NCBI GenBank assembly: GCA_030374765.1
Contig: JARGXX010000068.1
Location: forward strand, 2,728,001 to 2,792,000
DNA length: 64,000 nucleotides
Direction of reading: 5' to 3'
Source of the DNA: Agarophyton chilense
Taxonomy: Eukaryota > Rhodophyta > Florideophyceae > Gracilariales > Gracilariaceae
A program made the position numbers and the translations under genes. This document shows positions 19,559 to 30,700 of the stretch, piece after piece (position 1 is the first letter of the stretch; each line of letters opens with the position of its first letter). The notes beneath the pieces were generated by a model. The model was given only the letters and a program-made list of their open reading frames with translations. It ran no database searches and was not told the origin of the DNA.

Positions 19559-22483
19559 TTAAGATTCAGATACCGTGGTATTCTTTGCGACCTTGACATG
19601 ACTTTTTGTCTTGGGCCAGGATCGGGGACCCCCGGTGGCCCAAGCTCCTTTCGCCGAACCGTTAGGAGCCTGATCCCCAGTGGCGCTCCTCTCTTTTGCG
19701 CCCGATGAGATTTGATTATCTTCTGACAGCTCTCGACCTCCTTCATCATCGCCGAATGAATTTCTATCAGCGCTATCGCAGGGGTGAGCTGAAACGCTCC
19801 GTAGCTTGTCCTTTTCCGCTGCTTCCGTAGCGTCCCTCTTCACAACCGCAGAATTCAAAAGTTGGGTCTTACCAGCTTCACCGGATTGATCCTTTTCTTC
19901 TTCATGCGAAGAAACAGGAGATGTGACCTTTTGAGACTTTAACGTTTGCTGTGGGGTGGTGGGGCGCATAGCAGGGGCCACAGGTGCAGCCTGAAACAAT
20001 GACTTCGGCTTGTTTGCCCATACAGAACGGGCCCGACTGTTTTCAATTACCGACTTCGCCTTCGATAGGCCGTCTTTTGTAGCACCCTCGGCCGGCTGTC
20101 CGCTTCCAAAGCCGGAGCTCGACTTACTGCTCACCTTCACCAATGCATTCGCAGACCCACTTGATCCTGAGTGCTTGTCAAACCCATCACTAGAATCTGC
20201 ACTCCGATGACCATTGTTTTTCTTCTTCTTTCCAACTCTCTCTTTATCTTTCAAGGATCCATTAGACTGAGACGGGCCAAAAGCGACGTCAGTTTCATTC
20301 GCCCCAGTTGACAATGCCCCTTCTGAATTCGACCTCGTAGAAACACTAAGCGGATGAGCTGTAGGTTTCTTCGATCGAAGAATTGCTGCATAAGACATCG
20401 GAGAAGGGCTAGCCTGGGATTGATTCTTGCCTTCAGCAGGTTTCTTTTCCAGTACAGTCGGCTCAACAACGCGATCAGACTCCATAGTGGTATCAGAATA
20501 GCTGCGAGACGTTCCTTCTAGTTCAAGGTCAGCCTGTCCCGAGTTCTTTCGCGAAACCCCCGGATCATTCTTAATGTCGAGCGCTGCAGGTGGGCGATCG
20601 CTGGAAATCGGTGATCCGGGAGTAGCCGATGAGCTTTCAACAGGCTCTGGGATGATAGCGGGGATAGTCATCGCCGCAACGGGTTTCGGTACAGCAGGCT
20701 CTGGGGCACTTGCTTCGCGATCGACGGTCTTCTTATTCGAAGATGCGGGAACGCGGGGATACAAGTTCTGTCCACCAGGAAGCGGCGGGAAGTTCATAGA
20801 AGCAAAGTTTGGCTCAGTACGCGGCTTCTCTTCTTTGGCATTGCGTCGATCTTCGCGGTTCCCAGTATCGCTTCCAGACCCTTCGCCACGGTTTTCTTTG
20901 GGTCGGGCATCCACCTGACGATCATGTTGGCCATGACCACCATGTCGCATGCTGTTACGATTTCCCTTTTTACCCTTGCGATGGGGGCCAGACCTACCTT
21001 CGCCGTTCGCCATAGATCTCGTCCCTTGTCGAGAACCACCTTCGTGGAAGTTCTTTGGGTGAGCTCGATCACGATTACCCCCAGACATTGAGCCACGGTT
21101 GCGGTTGTACATGGGTCGCGGCGAATCCACCATCACTGCTCCAAAATGACCGTCCATTGCAGGCCTCGATGCAGCTCGCATATCCTGATCCCTGACAGAT
21201 ACAGGCGCCATAGGTGTTTCGATCGGCTGTCCCGGTATAGTCGCTATCTGCATACCGGTTGAATACACCTGGTGGCCCAATTGTGGCAGCGCGGCGGAAT
21301 CAGCATGGATCTGTATCGTAGATTGTTCACGAATGAACTCTTTTCCATTAGTACCGTCGTTGTGCGAATTCTGCGCGCTCACTGCTCCATTCGATGCGCC
21401 CGAGGTAGAGTGGAATCCGTTGGGCACTTGGCCATTGGAAATGTCTTCTGGAATAGAAGCAGCAGGCATCATTGTCGGATTGTCACGATTGGGGGCCTGA
21501 CTGGCGGGCATGGGATGGGACTGAGCAATGTGGGCTTGCTGTTCGTACGACATTGGTTGATGATGGTAACTCATGACATATCCATGGGGAACGCCGCGAT
21601 GCGCTCCAATGTACGCGCTAGGAACTGGCACGCCTGGGGGTGCATAGCCCTGAGGGGCCATGTATGTTGCAGCGGCATGGGTGTATGTATACTGGTGGTG
21701 CAGCTCAGGGCTCGGATGCATGACTGGCAATGGCATGGGAACCGGGGTCATCATCTGGCCATTCATCATTGGCGCAGACATCATGGGGGGCATTTGAGGG
21801 TAGGATTGGTGACTAGGGTTTGATGGATCATGGTGAACATTATTGGAGGATTGGTAAACGGAAGATTGGTTGCGTGCAGGTTGCAGATCGCTTCTTGCAG
21901 GCGGCAGCACATTTTCAACATGAGTCTCAGCTGTAATCTCTTGGCCGTCTACACTCTTGTGCAAAACTAGCGGAAGTGCAGCTTCGGCACCGGAGGGGGA
22001 GTCAAACATTGCAACCCATACGGAGTCAGCAAGTGGCTGGATGGTGACGAGACCCGCAGGATGGGAGGCCGGCGGAGGGACGGTAGAGTTAGGATCAGCG
22101 GTTGGGGATGGAATGTGGAAAAGTGCTGCAATCTGATCGCGACGCGTACCAAGCGGGACGTTGTGAATCACAAGACTGGATCTTCTGGCCCATGCTGGGC
22201 GGATTCGAGCGGCTTTCTCGTCGACCTCTACGACGGTGGATCGGGCATTTAGCAGAGTAGCTACGCGTCGCTTGTCGGTGACACCCATTCGAATCATTTT
22301 GGGGAAATTGAGAATGACATCGAGAGAGACCCACAAATCGTCGTCCATCTTCTGTTTGAGAAACTCATCTTTCTCAAGATTGACCTGACCCATATACCAC
22401 TCGACCTGCTGCACGATTGCGTCCTCCATGGGAGATGTTCCTGTACGAACTGGCAGTTGGTAGCTGGTGTTCAAGTGGGTCAT
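19559..22483 (-). CDS. LARP4-like La-related RNA-binding protein
   Basis: The 974-residue protein starts with a La motif (about 20-97, QQVEWYMGQVNLEKDEFLKQ then MDDDLWVSLDVILNF and VEVDEKAARIRP). A degenerate RRM follows (about 101-192, starting RSSLVIHNVPLGTRRDQI). The linear match of the MDDDLWVSL and VDEKAARIRP blocks is closest to animal LARP4 proteins, which bind poly(A) and PABP and stabilise mRNA in the cytoplasm. The rest is disordered: Met/Pro/His/Tyr-rich (200-340), then a basic Gly/Arg-rich region, a short FPPLPG motif and Ser/Lys-rich tails. The upstream region is strongly pyrimidine-rich on the coding strand. The ATG at 22483 precedes the La motif by 19 residues; an internal ATG at residue 19 is an alternative. 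Confidence 0.88.
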   Translation of the reverse strand: MTHLNTSYQLPVRTGTSPMEDAIVQQVEWYMGQVNLEKDEFLKQKMDDDLWVSLDVILNFPKMIRMGVTDKRRVATLLNARSTVVEVDEKAARIRPAWARRSSLVIHNVPLGTRRDQIAALFHIPSPTADPNSTVPPPASHPAGLVTIQPLADSVWVAMFDSPSGAEAALPLVLHKSVDGQEITAETHVENVLPPARSDLQPARNQSSVYQSSNNVHHDPSNPSHQSYPQMPPMMSAPMMNGQMMTPVPMPLPVMHPSPELHHQYTYTHAAATYMAPQGYAPPGVPVPSAYIGAHRGVPHGYVMSYHHQPMSYEQQAHIAQSHPMPASQAPNRDNPTMMPAASIPEDISNGQVPNGFHSTSGASNGAVSAQNSHNDGTNGKEFIREQSTIQIHADSAALPQLGHQVYSTGMQIATIPGQPIETPMAPVSVRDQDMRAASRPAMDGHFGAVMVDSPRPMYNRNRGSMSGGNRDRAHPKNFHEGGSRQGTRSMANGEGRSGPHRKGKKGNRNSMRHGGHGQHDRQVDARPKENRGEGSGSDTGNREDRRNAKEEKPRTEPNFASMNFPPLPGGQNLYPRVPASSNKKTVDREASAPEPAVPKPVAAMTIPAIIPEPVESSSATPGSPISSDRPPAALDIKNDPGVSRKNSGQADLELEGTSRSYSDTTMESDRVVEPTVLEKKPAEGKNQSQASPSPMSYAAILRSKKPTAHPLSVSTRSNSEGALSTGANETDVAFGPSQSNGSLKDKERVGKKKKNNGHRSADSSDGFDKHSGSSGSANALVKVSSKSSSGFGSGQPAEGATKDGLSKAKSVIENSRARSVWANKPKSLFQAAPVAPAMRPTTPQQTLKSQKVTSPVSSHEEEKDQSGEAGKTQLLNSAVVKRDATEAAEKDKLRSVSAHPCDSADRNSFGDDEGGRELSEDNQISSGAKERSATGDQAPNGSAKGAWATGGPRSWPKTKSHVKVAKNTTVSES

Positions 22484-23937
22484 TTGGGCGGGGTGAAGAC
22501 AAAATCAAAAACGGAGGGGTGAAGAAAAGTTGAGAGGCAGACGCGGCAGCAGAATGTGCAGCACCCAACTTTGCAAAAAAAAAGAATGTAGGAAAAGCAG
22601 TAGAGAAAGAAATGAAAGGACACGGTGGAAACAAAAAAGGGGCAGAAATTAGCGTGAAGCAGTGAAAAAACAGCAAGTGAGAATTTGAAAACGGGGGTGA
22701 TGGAAGAAGGCAGCGCAGAGTGGCGAAAAGGAAGCTGCGCACAAAAACAACGCAAGGAGAAGCGGTGCGGAGAGGCTTGACGAATGCGCGCGGTGCGGTG
22801 GAATTGAGCTAAACAGGAGGCTTGGTCGGGGGGTCAGGCGGGGAAGAGAACGACGCAAAGAGAAGGGGAGGCAAAGGAAAGAAGAGGGGAAGGAAGGGGG
22901 ACGAGCAAGGGACCAAGAGGAAGGGGGAGAGAGGGGGAGAGAGGGAAGGGAAGGACGGGACCGGACAGGACGTGGAGAAGACGAGAATTGGAGCACAGGG
23001 CAAAGGGGAGGAGGATGGGGATGACGAAGATGATGGGGGGAGGGGGGGGGGGGGGGGACGATGTGCTGTGCAGCAGACGGCGGCCGGCGGAGTCGTGTAG
23101 AAAAGAGGTTGGACTGAATGGCAGGGAGGGGCGCGCTTAAGCAGCGGCAAAGCGCGACGGAGTGGACAGCGAGCGAGCGAGCGAGGGCACGCCACGGCCG
23201 CTGGACGCACATCTCGGGCAAAAAAATTGCAAAACACGAGGCATGCACCGCTGGCACGTGTGGACGTGTCAAATGCGGGGCAGGGGCGGAATGCAGCGCG
23301 TTTGGTTGCACGGCGAGCGGCAGGAAGGTAAACCAGAAACGAGACGCCATTTGTTGCATGCGCGTGATGAATGCATTTCGTAAAACTGGAGAGGGCGCGT
23401 GTGCGGACGTCTGGGCGCAGGAAAGCGTGAGAGCGCAGTACATGGGGACGGGGGCGATTGCCTCTCCATTTGAATAGTGAACTTGGATTTGGACGTGCGG
23501 TTTACAACATGTGTGTACGACGATGGTGCACACAAATTACGTTGCGTTTGGCAGCCGGCGCGGCTCGCGACTTGCGCGGGACGCGTCTGGCGCTGCCAGC
23601 TGCGACGCTGACGACGCACGTGCTACCATCGTGAGCTCCATGCTCGTGCCGCGTTCACGCCACCGTCCGCACACTATCTACGTGCCGCCCGCTAAGCTAT
23701 CGTCTCTATTCAACTGTGGCCGCGAATACTACATGAGTAGCCATAGTTTATCATCGGTATTTACAACAGCTACTTGCTATGCTACCCTTCCCATTTCGGC
23801 ACGCGTCGCGCAGTGTTTCATCATTCAATCCTCTCCATCGCACACCGAGCGCGTGCTCCAAACCAAAAATCCCCCCTCTGTCTATTGCTCTACATGGCGC
23901 TTCAGTGTATCAACAAATGCAAACCTTCGTCAATGCT
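22484..23937. other. Polypurine/polypyrimidine promoter and leader of the LARP gene
   Basis: On the + strand, 22500 to about 23070 is almost all A and G, ending in a G-run at about 23036-23058. On the coding (-) strand this is a 550-base C/T tract ending at the LARP start. The remaining sequence up to 23937 holds the 3' flank of the exchanger gene. The reading frames here on both strands are low complexity and not called. Confidence 0.65.
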
Positions 23938-25431
23938 CTACCCCATAAAGTAAAACGCCGCGGCTAGGATCACGTAGCACATCACTAGCACAGCCCCTTC
24001 CAGCCAATTGGACCGCGAGTCCCTCAGAGTGGCGTTCACTACAAACACTGAGAACCCGACGCACACCGTCTCGAACATTTGAAATCTCAACGTCAGGTGT
24101 TGTGGCCCAAACAACCACGAGATCACCACCAGCAACGGAGCCGCGAACAGCGCGATTTGAACACTGCTGCCACACGCAATGCCGATCGACAGATCGATTT
24201 TGTTATGGCGCGCCACCAAAACCGCAGACATGTGTTCGACCGCGTTACCCACTACTGGCAGCAAGATCACCGCGATGAACTTTTGTCCCAGCCCCACGTA
24301 CTTTGAAAACCCATCGATGGAATCCACCAGAAACTCTGAGCACAGCGCCACAAGCAGTACCATGCCCACCAAGATGGCCGTTGCCACTGGCAGACTCGCC
24401 ACTGGTTCATCTTGGGACTGCCCCTCTGCCACCCCAGCCTCTTCATCTACTTCCTCGTCCGCGCTTTCGTACAGCTCTGCGTGAGTGTACAGCTGAAACG
24501 CCAGGTACATGGCATACATGCACAATAAGCACACGCTGGTCACAAGGCTCATTTTCTCTTCCGACATGGCTTTGCTGTCGTTGTCTGGAATTGCAAATGC
24601 AAACAATGCAGGAATCGAAAAGCCAAACACAGCAAACGACAGCAGGTCCGCATTCGCTTCGCTCACCGCCGGTAGAACCATTTGCTCCCGGTAGCGCAGT
24701 CCCCCGAAAAAGAACGCCGAGCCCAACACAAGAAGCAAATTGCTCAGCACCGAGCCAGCAATTGTGTCCTGAATCAAAGCCATTCGCCCGGCGCGAAGAG
24801 CTGAGATGGACAGAATAAGTTCCACCGCATTTCCAAAAGTGACGTTCACAAGAGCACCTAAAGTCTCATTCGTATGCTCCGCAATATCTTCTGTTGCTTT
24901 ACCTAGCAGCATTGCCAACGGCACCATGCCGAGGAAGTTGAACATGAACACAAACACATCAGGAAGCCGTAGCAAACCAGCCAGAATTCCGAGAGGAACA
25001 AATATTAGCAATACATTTAGATTGGAAGAGTAGCCCTCAAGTCCGAGGTGTGTACCGTCTCGAAGCTGGTCAAGTTGGCAGTATGTGGACGGATTTACTT
25101 CTGAATAGTTGGAATGCCGTCTTGTCACAGGTTCGGAATGACGCGTCGAAAGGCACGGCGCGGGGCCTGTCACTTCGCTCAATTCGCTAGCGGAAAAAGA
25201 AGGGGCAGTGCCGTAGCCGGCGGCGCATGTTTTTGTAAGAGGGCGTGAGGGGTCAATCATGTTTCCGGAGTCCGTCACAGAAGTCGGGGTTAAACTTGAC
25301 GAAGATGTTTTTTGCGAAGAGGGCACGGAAAGAGGAGGAATGGAGAGGCACGAGTAGTTGGGATTGTTGACATTGAGCGGAACAGGCGTGGTTCGCTCGG
25401 AACAATGTCGTTTCCGGGAATCCAACTCCAT
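23938..25431 (-). CDS. CAX: Ca2+/H+ exchanger, VCX1/CAX type
   Basis: The protein has 497 residues from the ATG at 25431; the frame is open a few codons further but without an ATG. A hydrophilic N-terminal region of about 135 residues precedes 10-11 membrane segments. The two diagnostic repeats are present: c-1 GNAVELILSISALRAGR (from 200) and c-2 GNAVEHMSAVLVARHNK (from 395), each with the essential glutamate. Between the halves lies an acidic loop (about 321-344, SADEEVDEEAG). Members move Ca2+ (or Mn2+) into vacuoles in exchange for protons. The long N-terminus may be autoinhibitory, as in plant CAX, though the sequence is unrelated by eye. The gene lies upstream of LARP on the same strand with a 1.45 kb gap, so it is a separate unit. 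Confidence 0.95.
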   Translation of the reverse strand: MELDSRKRHCSERTTPVPLNVNNPNYSCLSIPPLSVPSSQKTSSSSLTPTSVTDSGNMIDPSRPLTKTCAAGYGTAPSFSASELSEVTGPAPCLSTRHSEPVTRRHSNYSEVNPSTYCQLDQLRDGTHLGLEGYSSNLNVLLIFVPLGILAGLLRLPDVFVFMFNFLGMVPLAMLLGKATEDIAEHTNETLGALVNVTFGNAVELILSISALRAGRMALIQDTIAGSVLSNLLLVLGSAFFFGGLRYREQMVLPAVSEANADLLSFAVFGFSIPALFAFAIPDNDSKAMSEEKMSLVTSVCLLCMYAMYLAFQLYTHAELYESADEEVDEEAGVAEGQSQDEPVASLPVATAILVGMVLLVALCSEFLVDSIDGFSKYVGLGQKFIAVILLPVVGNAVEHMSAVLVARHNKIDLSIGIACGSSVQIALFAAPLLVVISWLFGPQHLTLRFQMFETVCVGFSVFVVNATLRDSRSNWLEGAVLVMCYVILAAAFYFMG

Positions 25432-28400
25432 GGATACGTTGGGTGGCTTCACACAATTGGCTATTCTGGCTGTAGCCGGTTTCCTCTTTTGGGACTTTCA
25501 AAGTTCTTTAGCTCCAGTTGCCAGGATCAATGGGCGAGTCTCAAGCAGAAGCCAAGTGCATCGATAGCGAGCCAAGCGAGCGCGATCCCCGCGCCATGAG
25601 AGCGTCTCATGGGGGCGGCGGTTGTATATCAACGGCTTGTTGTAGGTAGTGATTTGATTGGCTGAAGGGAGAGTTTTGCCAGCCAGTGATTTTGAGTGGG
25701 TTTTTAAACACTCGTTTCCGCACTATGCGCCAAAAACACATGGCCAGGAACATGCCCAGGGATATGACATGTCATTGGTTTCTCGGAAGCGTTCGCAATC
25801 TAACCCTCTTATATCCCTGCTTTTCTCCGCACCATTCTCTTCATGTCATAGCAAATTCCCACAAGCTTCAAGCTTAACCGAGCTTTAGTCTACATCTCAA
25901 ATTCAGCGATTGCCAGTCCTCCAGCACAGTTTTTTTGCCGTATCCCTTCCCATCCCAGGATGACCTCCGCGTGTGCAACTGCAGCGGACGTATCGTGCTA
26001 CAGTATCTTCGGTATCCTATCCCCATAATCTTCGTCAGCAGTTGAAGCTCGCCCTTTCTGCGAACTGATAATAAGCTGGAATCGTGGTTGTCCTTAGCAG
26101 TAGTTCATTTTTGTGGACGTGTTGCTTGTGGGTGCGCAGAGACTCCTGTCCACCCGTCTTTCTTCTGTATCACCAAAAATATGCTCACCATCTCTTACAT
26201 ACTGTACGACCATGAAAAGTGGACCGAGATACGCTTCAATTTGCATACCCAATAAAACCACTCTCCATTCTATCTGTTAGACCTATCATACACTGCACAA
26301 ACGTTTTGTCGCGTGAGAATGTCAAGGCGGCATCCAAACTCAAAATCTGGTCTCGCCCTCCCAAATCAAATGGTACAGTATTTTTTCTCTCCCACACGTC
26401 ATCACTTACAGGTCACCTTTTGGTTCTTTCGAACTGACCCCTTTCGATGACATGACGACCTCAAGGCATTTTAGCACGTTGGCTGTGAACGCCCTAGCTA
26501 CCAACCGGAGCCAATGAAAAGTCACTACGGCCAGTGTTACGACCCTGTCACATTGCAATTGCATTGTTTATGTGATTTCTTGTAGAATCGAGGTAACAAT
26601 CTCATCGAAAGACATGCGTCAGTGACACGCTGTGGCAATGAAGGATTATCTTGCAGAAAACAGGACTTGTGCTTGGATTCTCCTGAATTTGAACAAAATG
26701 TCCAAAGTCTTTTCCTAATTCAGCTACAACACCGTGTTATCCTTCTTCTTTGACTAAGACTCGTGTTGAGACTGTCTCACGTTTCAGAAGCGAGAAGCAT
26801 AGCAAAATATACTGGTTGTGAAAAAGTAAACAATTAAGTACATCCATTTTGATATTGTTGGGATTCTAACATCTTAGCTTTCTCTAAATCAAAAATTACT
26901 TGCAGCACCTACGATTTTTTTTTCATGAAGATGTATCGCACAGCCACAGATCTATCAGTAATCTTTGAGACATAGTGGATGTATGCTCTGAAGTCTTGGT
27001 TCAATATTGCACGAGCTCGTTGTCTGAGTACCCTTCTTTTGTAAATGGCTCTACTAGCATTTCTCGGAGAAGATTTTGACATTGCCAATGCCATGGAAAC
27101 GCAATGAAACTTGTACAATATGATGCACCACTCTAAGGATTGTAGGAAGCAGGGTGGATCCTGATGGCACCTCCATGGAGTCAACAAATTCTGCTTTGCT
27201 TGCGTGGTAGGTTTTCGTAGGATACTTTGCCCAGACTCGAATGTGACTAGTTTATGCGAGTGCCGTTTTTGTGTTTTGCAATAGAAAAGGGAAATGAAAT
27301 TCTGTGGTTGGTTTCGGAACATAGGACTATGGATGAGGAGGCAACGGAATGAGAGGTCTTGCTAGATTCGTGAGGAGGATGCCAGACTCTCAGTCTTATG
27401 ATAGATTTCTACAACTGCAACTGATACCTCTAAAAAAGAGAGAAAGCTTTTGCTGAATGATTTCCTTCAGCTTAGTAATGCAAAGCTGTTGACCACAATA
27501 AAGAAGAAGAAGATACCTCTAGAAAGAGCTACATCTGTCTTCCGATCGGAGATAGAGAGCTTGAAGTGGATTATAGTCTGTCTTCAATCTGGCCTCTTTG
27601 CCCCACTCACATCTAAGTGTCACATGATGCTTTTCTTTCTTCTGCTTTACACCGTATTTTCTTTATCACCGTTGCTTTCCGTTTGCTCAACTGACCCCCC
27701 GCTTCAAAAGAAGTAGAAGTTGTGGCTTGCTGCTGTTCCCCGACCTCTCCTCAATAACAATTTAACTTTGGTGTGATTTCCAACACGACATGCTACTCTT
27801 GCATCATCAAATTCGGTGACTGTTGTTAACCTGTCAAAGTACCAAGAACCTGTATAGTGACAATGGTTCCGAGCTGCATTTGTATTTAATGGAGAGCTCT
27901 TTTAAAGTATCCAAAGATCATAACAAAACTCCATTCACTCCTGCATTTACTTTTTCGACAACTGTTAATCAGTCGAACTTTAGTTCACTGCGGAAAATAA
28001 TTCATCACGATCTCCTCGAGAAGATGTCGCAATCATTAATTGCTACTCAAATCTAAGCATGTTCAGTTCCCAAGTAGATATATTGCAAGTACTTGAATTT
28101 CAAGCCGCATAAATATGCAGATTTTTTTCCACAAAAAAACCATTTCTGACTGGTGCTTTTAAAAGCTCCGTTGCAGGCGCCAATTACAAAGACGTCAGAG
28201 GCCTTTGTTAATTCGGAGCATGTAGTGATACAACCCTGCCCAAATTGAGAGATGTCACTTTAAAACATCTCGACGCAGAAACCCTGACTCGCCAGCGAGT
28301 ACTCATGCCCAGCAGAATAGGCTGCGACAGACCAACTATCCTTAATCAACGCCCACGAGCAGATTTGTTATAAGAAAACAGGTTTACATACTACTACTAC

Positions 28401-28440
28401 TAATACTACTACTATCATCTTACTACAGCGATAGACCTGT
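25432..28440. other. Intergenic 3 kb, no gene recognised
   Basis: The region holds the exchanger promoter and the 3' flank of the CBM20 gene. A 137-codon frame at 26909-27322 (-) has no recognisable domain. A short (TAC)n-like microsatellite lies at about 28388-28430. I see nothing else. Confidence 0.5.
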
Positions 28441-29598
28441 TTATGACCAGCAGCTCCTCCACTGGTCTTCAACACACATCAAATTCCCATCCGCCTGTGG
28501 AAGGCGCCTGTTTTCCCCAACTTCCCACACCGTATCTCCCTGCTCGTCTACGAATACGTACTTGTACTCGACTTCGCTGCAGCCTCCGTCCAGAATGAGT
28601 TCTGCCACCATGGTGGCTCCTGAAAGCTGCAGCGGCACCCCATACTCTACATTCCAGCGCCCCAAATCCTGGCTGTTCCCAACCACCCTCACACTGCCCC
28701 TTTCCAACAGGTTTCGGGCGGCTTGAGGCAAGCTTTCGACCTCAAGCTCAAACGTCATCAACACCTCTCCTGATGCAGGCTCGGGCAGCGGATTGTAAGA
28801 AGGTGAGGAGCGAAAGCTTCCCGTATCTTCGCTCCGGGCCGGCTCCTCCTTCCTTCTTAGCAAGAGCAGCGGCTGTTTGTGCTGTACTGCGTCCAACGAG
28901 AACCCGGCGCTGTCCGCCACTTGTGCCGCAATCGGGGCCCACGTCAGCAGCAACACCACGCTCCCTGGTGTGCACATCATTGCAACTGCGCGAAGCTGCT
29001 GCACCAATACAGGGTCAGCCACGCCCAGCATGCGCAACAGCCAAACCGAAGCTGCCTTCCGATTGAACCCCATCACCATGGCGGCCACCGGCCACTCGTC
29101 CGGCTGCGTCTCACAACGCACGTGGATGCAGCCAGGGGGGGCGTCCTGTCCGGGTGAAATGGCGAACACGCGGCCACTCGGAAGCGCTCTGGGCACTTCT
29201 CCGATGATCACGGTCTGCGTGGTGTCGAACCCGCGAAGCACGGCCGCGATGGTCCTTTCCGTTCGCGGCGCCCTGGCAGCGCGCTTTTGACGTCTCTCGC
29301 GGCCGAGACGGATGAGGCGGCGTATTTCTCCTGCTGATCTAGGAAGGAGCGCTGACATGGAGCGTGACAACTTCCTGGTTCCTTCACGGTTGCCTTGGAG
29401 AGCTGGGCATGGTGTTGGCGCGAATGCGGGGTATGCGATCAGCGGCGACGTCGAATGAACTGCCAGAGGTCCTTCCACGCGGATGGGATTGGTGATTCCG
29501 TGCGCGGGAATGACGTTTTGAGGCTGGGCGTCAGGGTGGGAATGCGGGCACAGAATAGTGAGCAAGACGCGAACGATTCCCATGAAAAAGTCCTTCAT
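28441..29598 (-). CDS. Starch-binding CBM20 protein with unrecognised N-terminal domain
   Basis: The C-terminal 279-380 of this 385-residue protein is a carbohydrate-binding module of family 20. Its hallmarks are LGRWNVEYGVPL with W315, then EYKYVFVDEQGDTVWEVGENR with K346 and W358, residues that form the starch-binding faces. Residues about 115-250 form a compact domain with alternating hydrophobic strands and helices (HVRCET, WPVAAMVMGFNRKAASVWLL) that I cannot assign. The first 20 residues are hydrophobic (VRVLLTILC) and could be a signal, an anchor or part of a transit peptide. No catalytic glucan-enzyme motif is visible, so it may be an adaptor or regulator of storage glucan. In red algae starch is cytosolic. 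Upstream sequence is pyrimidine-rich on the coding strand. Confidence 0.85.
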   Translation of the reverse strand: MKDFFMGIVRVLLTILCPHSHPDAQPQNVIPAHGITNPIRVEGPLAVHSTSPLIAYPAFAPTPCPALQGNREGTRKLSRSMSALLPRSAGEIRRLIRLGRERRQKRAARAPRTERTIAAVLRGFDTTQTVIIGEVPRALPSGRVFAISPGQDAPPGCIHVRCETQPDEWPVAAMVMGFNRKAASVWLLRMLGVADPVLVQQLRAVAMMCTPGSVVLLLTWAPIAAQVADSAGFSLDAVQHKQPLLLLRRKEEPARSEDTGSFRSSPSYNPLPEPASGEVLMTFELEVESLPQAARNLLERGSVRVVGNSQDLGRWNVEYGVPLQLSGATMVAELILDGGCSEVEYKYVFVDEQGDTVWEVGENRRLPQADGNLMCVEDQWRSCWS

Positions 29599-30700
29599 TT
29601 CTTCAGTGAGGATGGATTCCGGTGGGTGGGAATGGGGTAGAAGAAGAGCCGGGATGGGTGATATTGGCGTTGATGAGGTCGTGTTACGTTGGGTGAGGTC
29701 GGGAAGGGGTAGTGGATCAAGTCAGGATGGGGCGAGGGGGAGAGGATATGGAGAAGCCCGAAAACGAGCCAATTGTCAAAGGCGGCCTGAGTAAAGCAAC
29801 AAAGTGTGAAATGTGATGTTGCGAACACGCAGATGGGCCGACGCTGTCGACGACCTCGACGAGAGTTGAGAGGACAGCTTTTATGTGATTGCACATTCGC
29901 ATCTCCTCAGCATCAACATCTGACAGAGCTTATTATGACCACCGCCTCTCCTCACCTCACCTCGGAATGCAGACAGAAAGCATTCCGTAATTCGCATTTC
30001 CAGGACGGTGATTACGATGCAGCCGAAGGAAAGGCGCAGGAGGAGCGATGGCCTGCTCGCGAATGAGTGGCTGCGACGCCTGGTGAGTGCACTTGCTCGC
30101 AAAACGCTCCATGAAACAAGAAATGAAAACCGACTCCCTCCGCCGCACGTCTCGCACTGTGGATGTTTCTCTCCGACACGACACAGGCGACACAGACGGC
30201 GCGCCTTTAATTCACTTTCGAGATGTTGCCGGAATCAGTGTAGCGGACAGTTCTCCAGGCCTGCAATTCGCTGGTGAGCAGCGAACAGTGTCTACTGGTT
30301 AGAACACAACTGACACTTAGGTTAACCTTTTCACAAAAATGATGAGATGAAGAGACACGCGCGTATTCAGCAACACAGCTCATTTCCCTTTCATGCCGAA
30401 GGCCCTCATCAGTCAGATGCCTTGGACCAGTGGCCAGGTCAGAGGGGGACATCGGGCCGTGCTCTGAGGCCGAGGCAAATGACAAACACCAAAACATGCA
30501 TTATAATATGGCCTCTTCCAACTCCCTTCCAACTTTTGTCTACGGTGGATAGGTGTAGTTGTCATGTGTTTTGTTTTATTCGCCTTGCAGAACAACAGTA
30601 GATAGAGGATTGTGTCCCTGAACGCATACATTGAAGACATCAGACTAGTCTATATTCTCGCAAAGTTTTTCAACAGGAAAGTTGCAAAAGCGTTCCAAAA
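29599..30700. other. CBM20 promoter region and flank, no gene recognised
   Basis: The first 170 bases upstream of the CBM20 start are pyrimidine-rich on the coding strand. Beyond that no supported gene or repeat is seen up to the start of the mobile-element region. Confidence 0.5.

Noticed and set aside
23118-23477. Frames over the purine-rich LARP upstream region (both strands)
   Set aside because: Low-complexity sequence with no domain, in the promoter and leader of the LARP gene.
25432-25452. Seven extra N-terminal codons of the Ca2+/H+ exchanger
   Set aside because: The extension begins with GTG, not ATG; the first ATG is at 25431.
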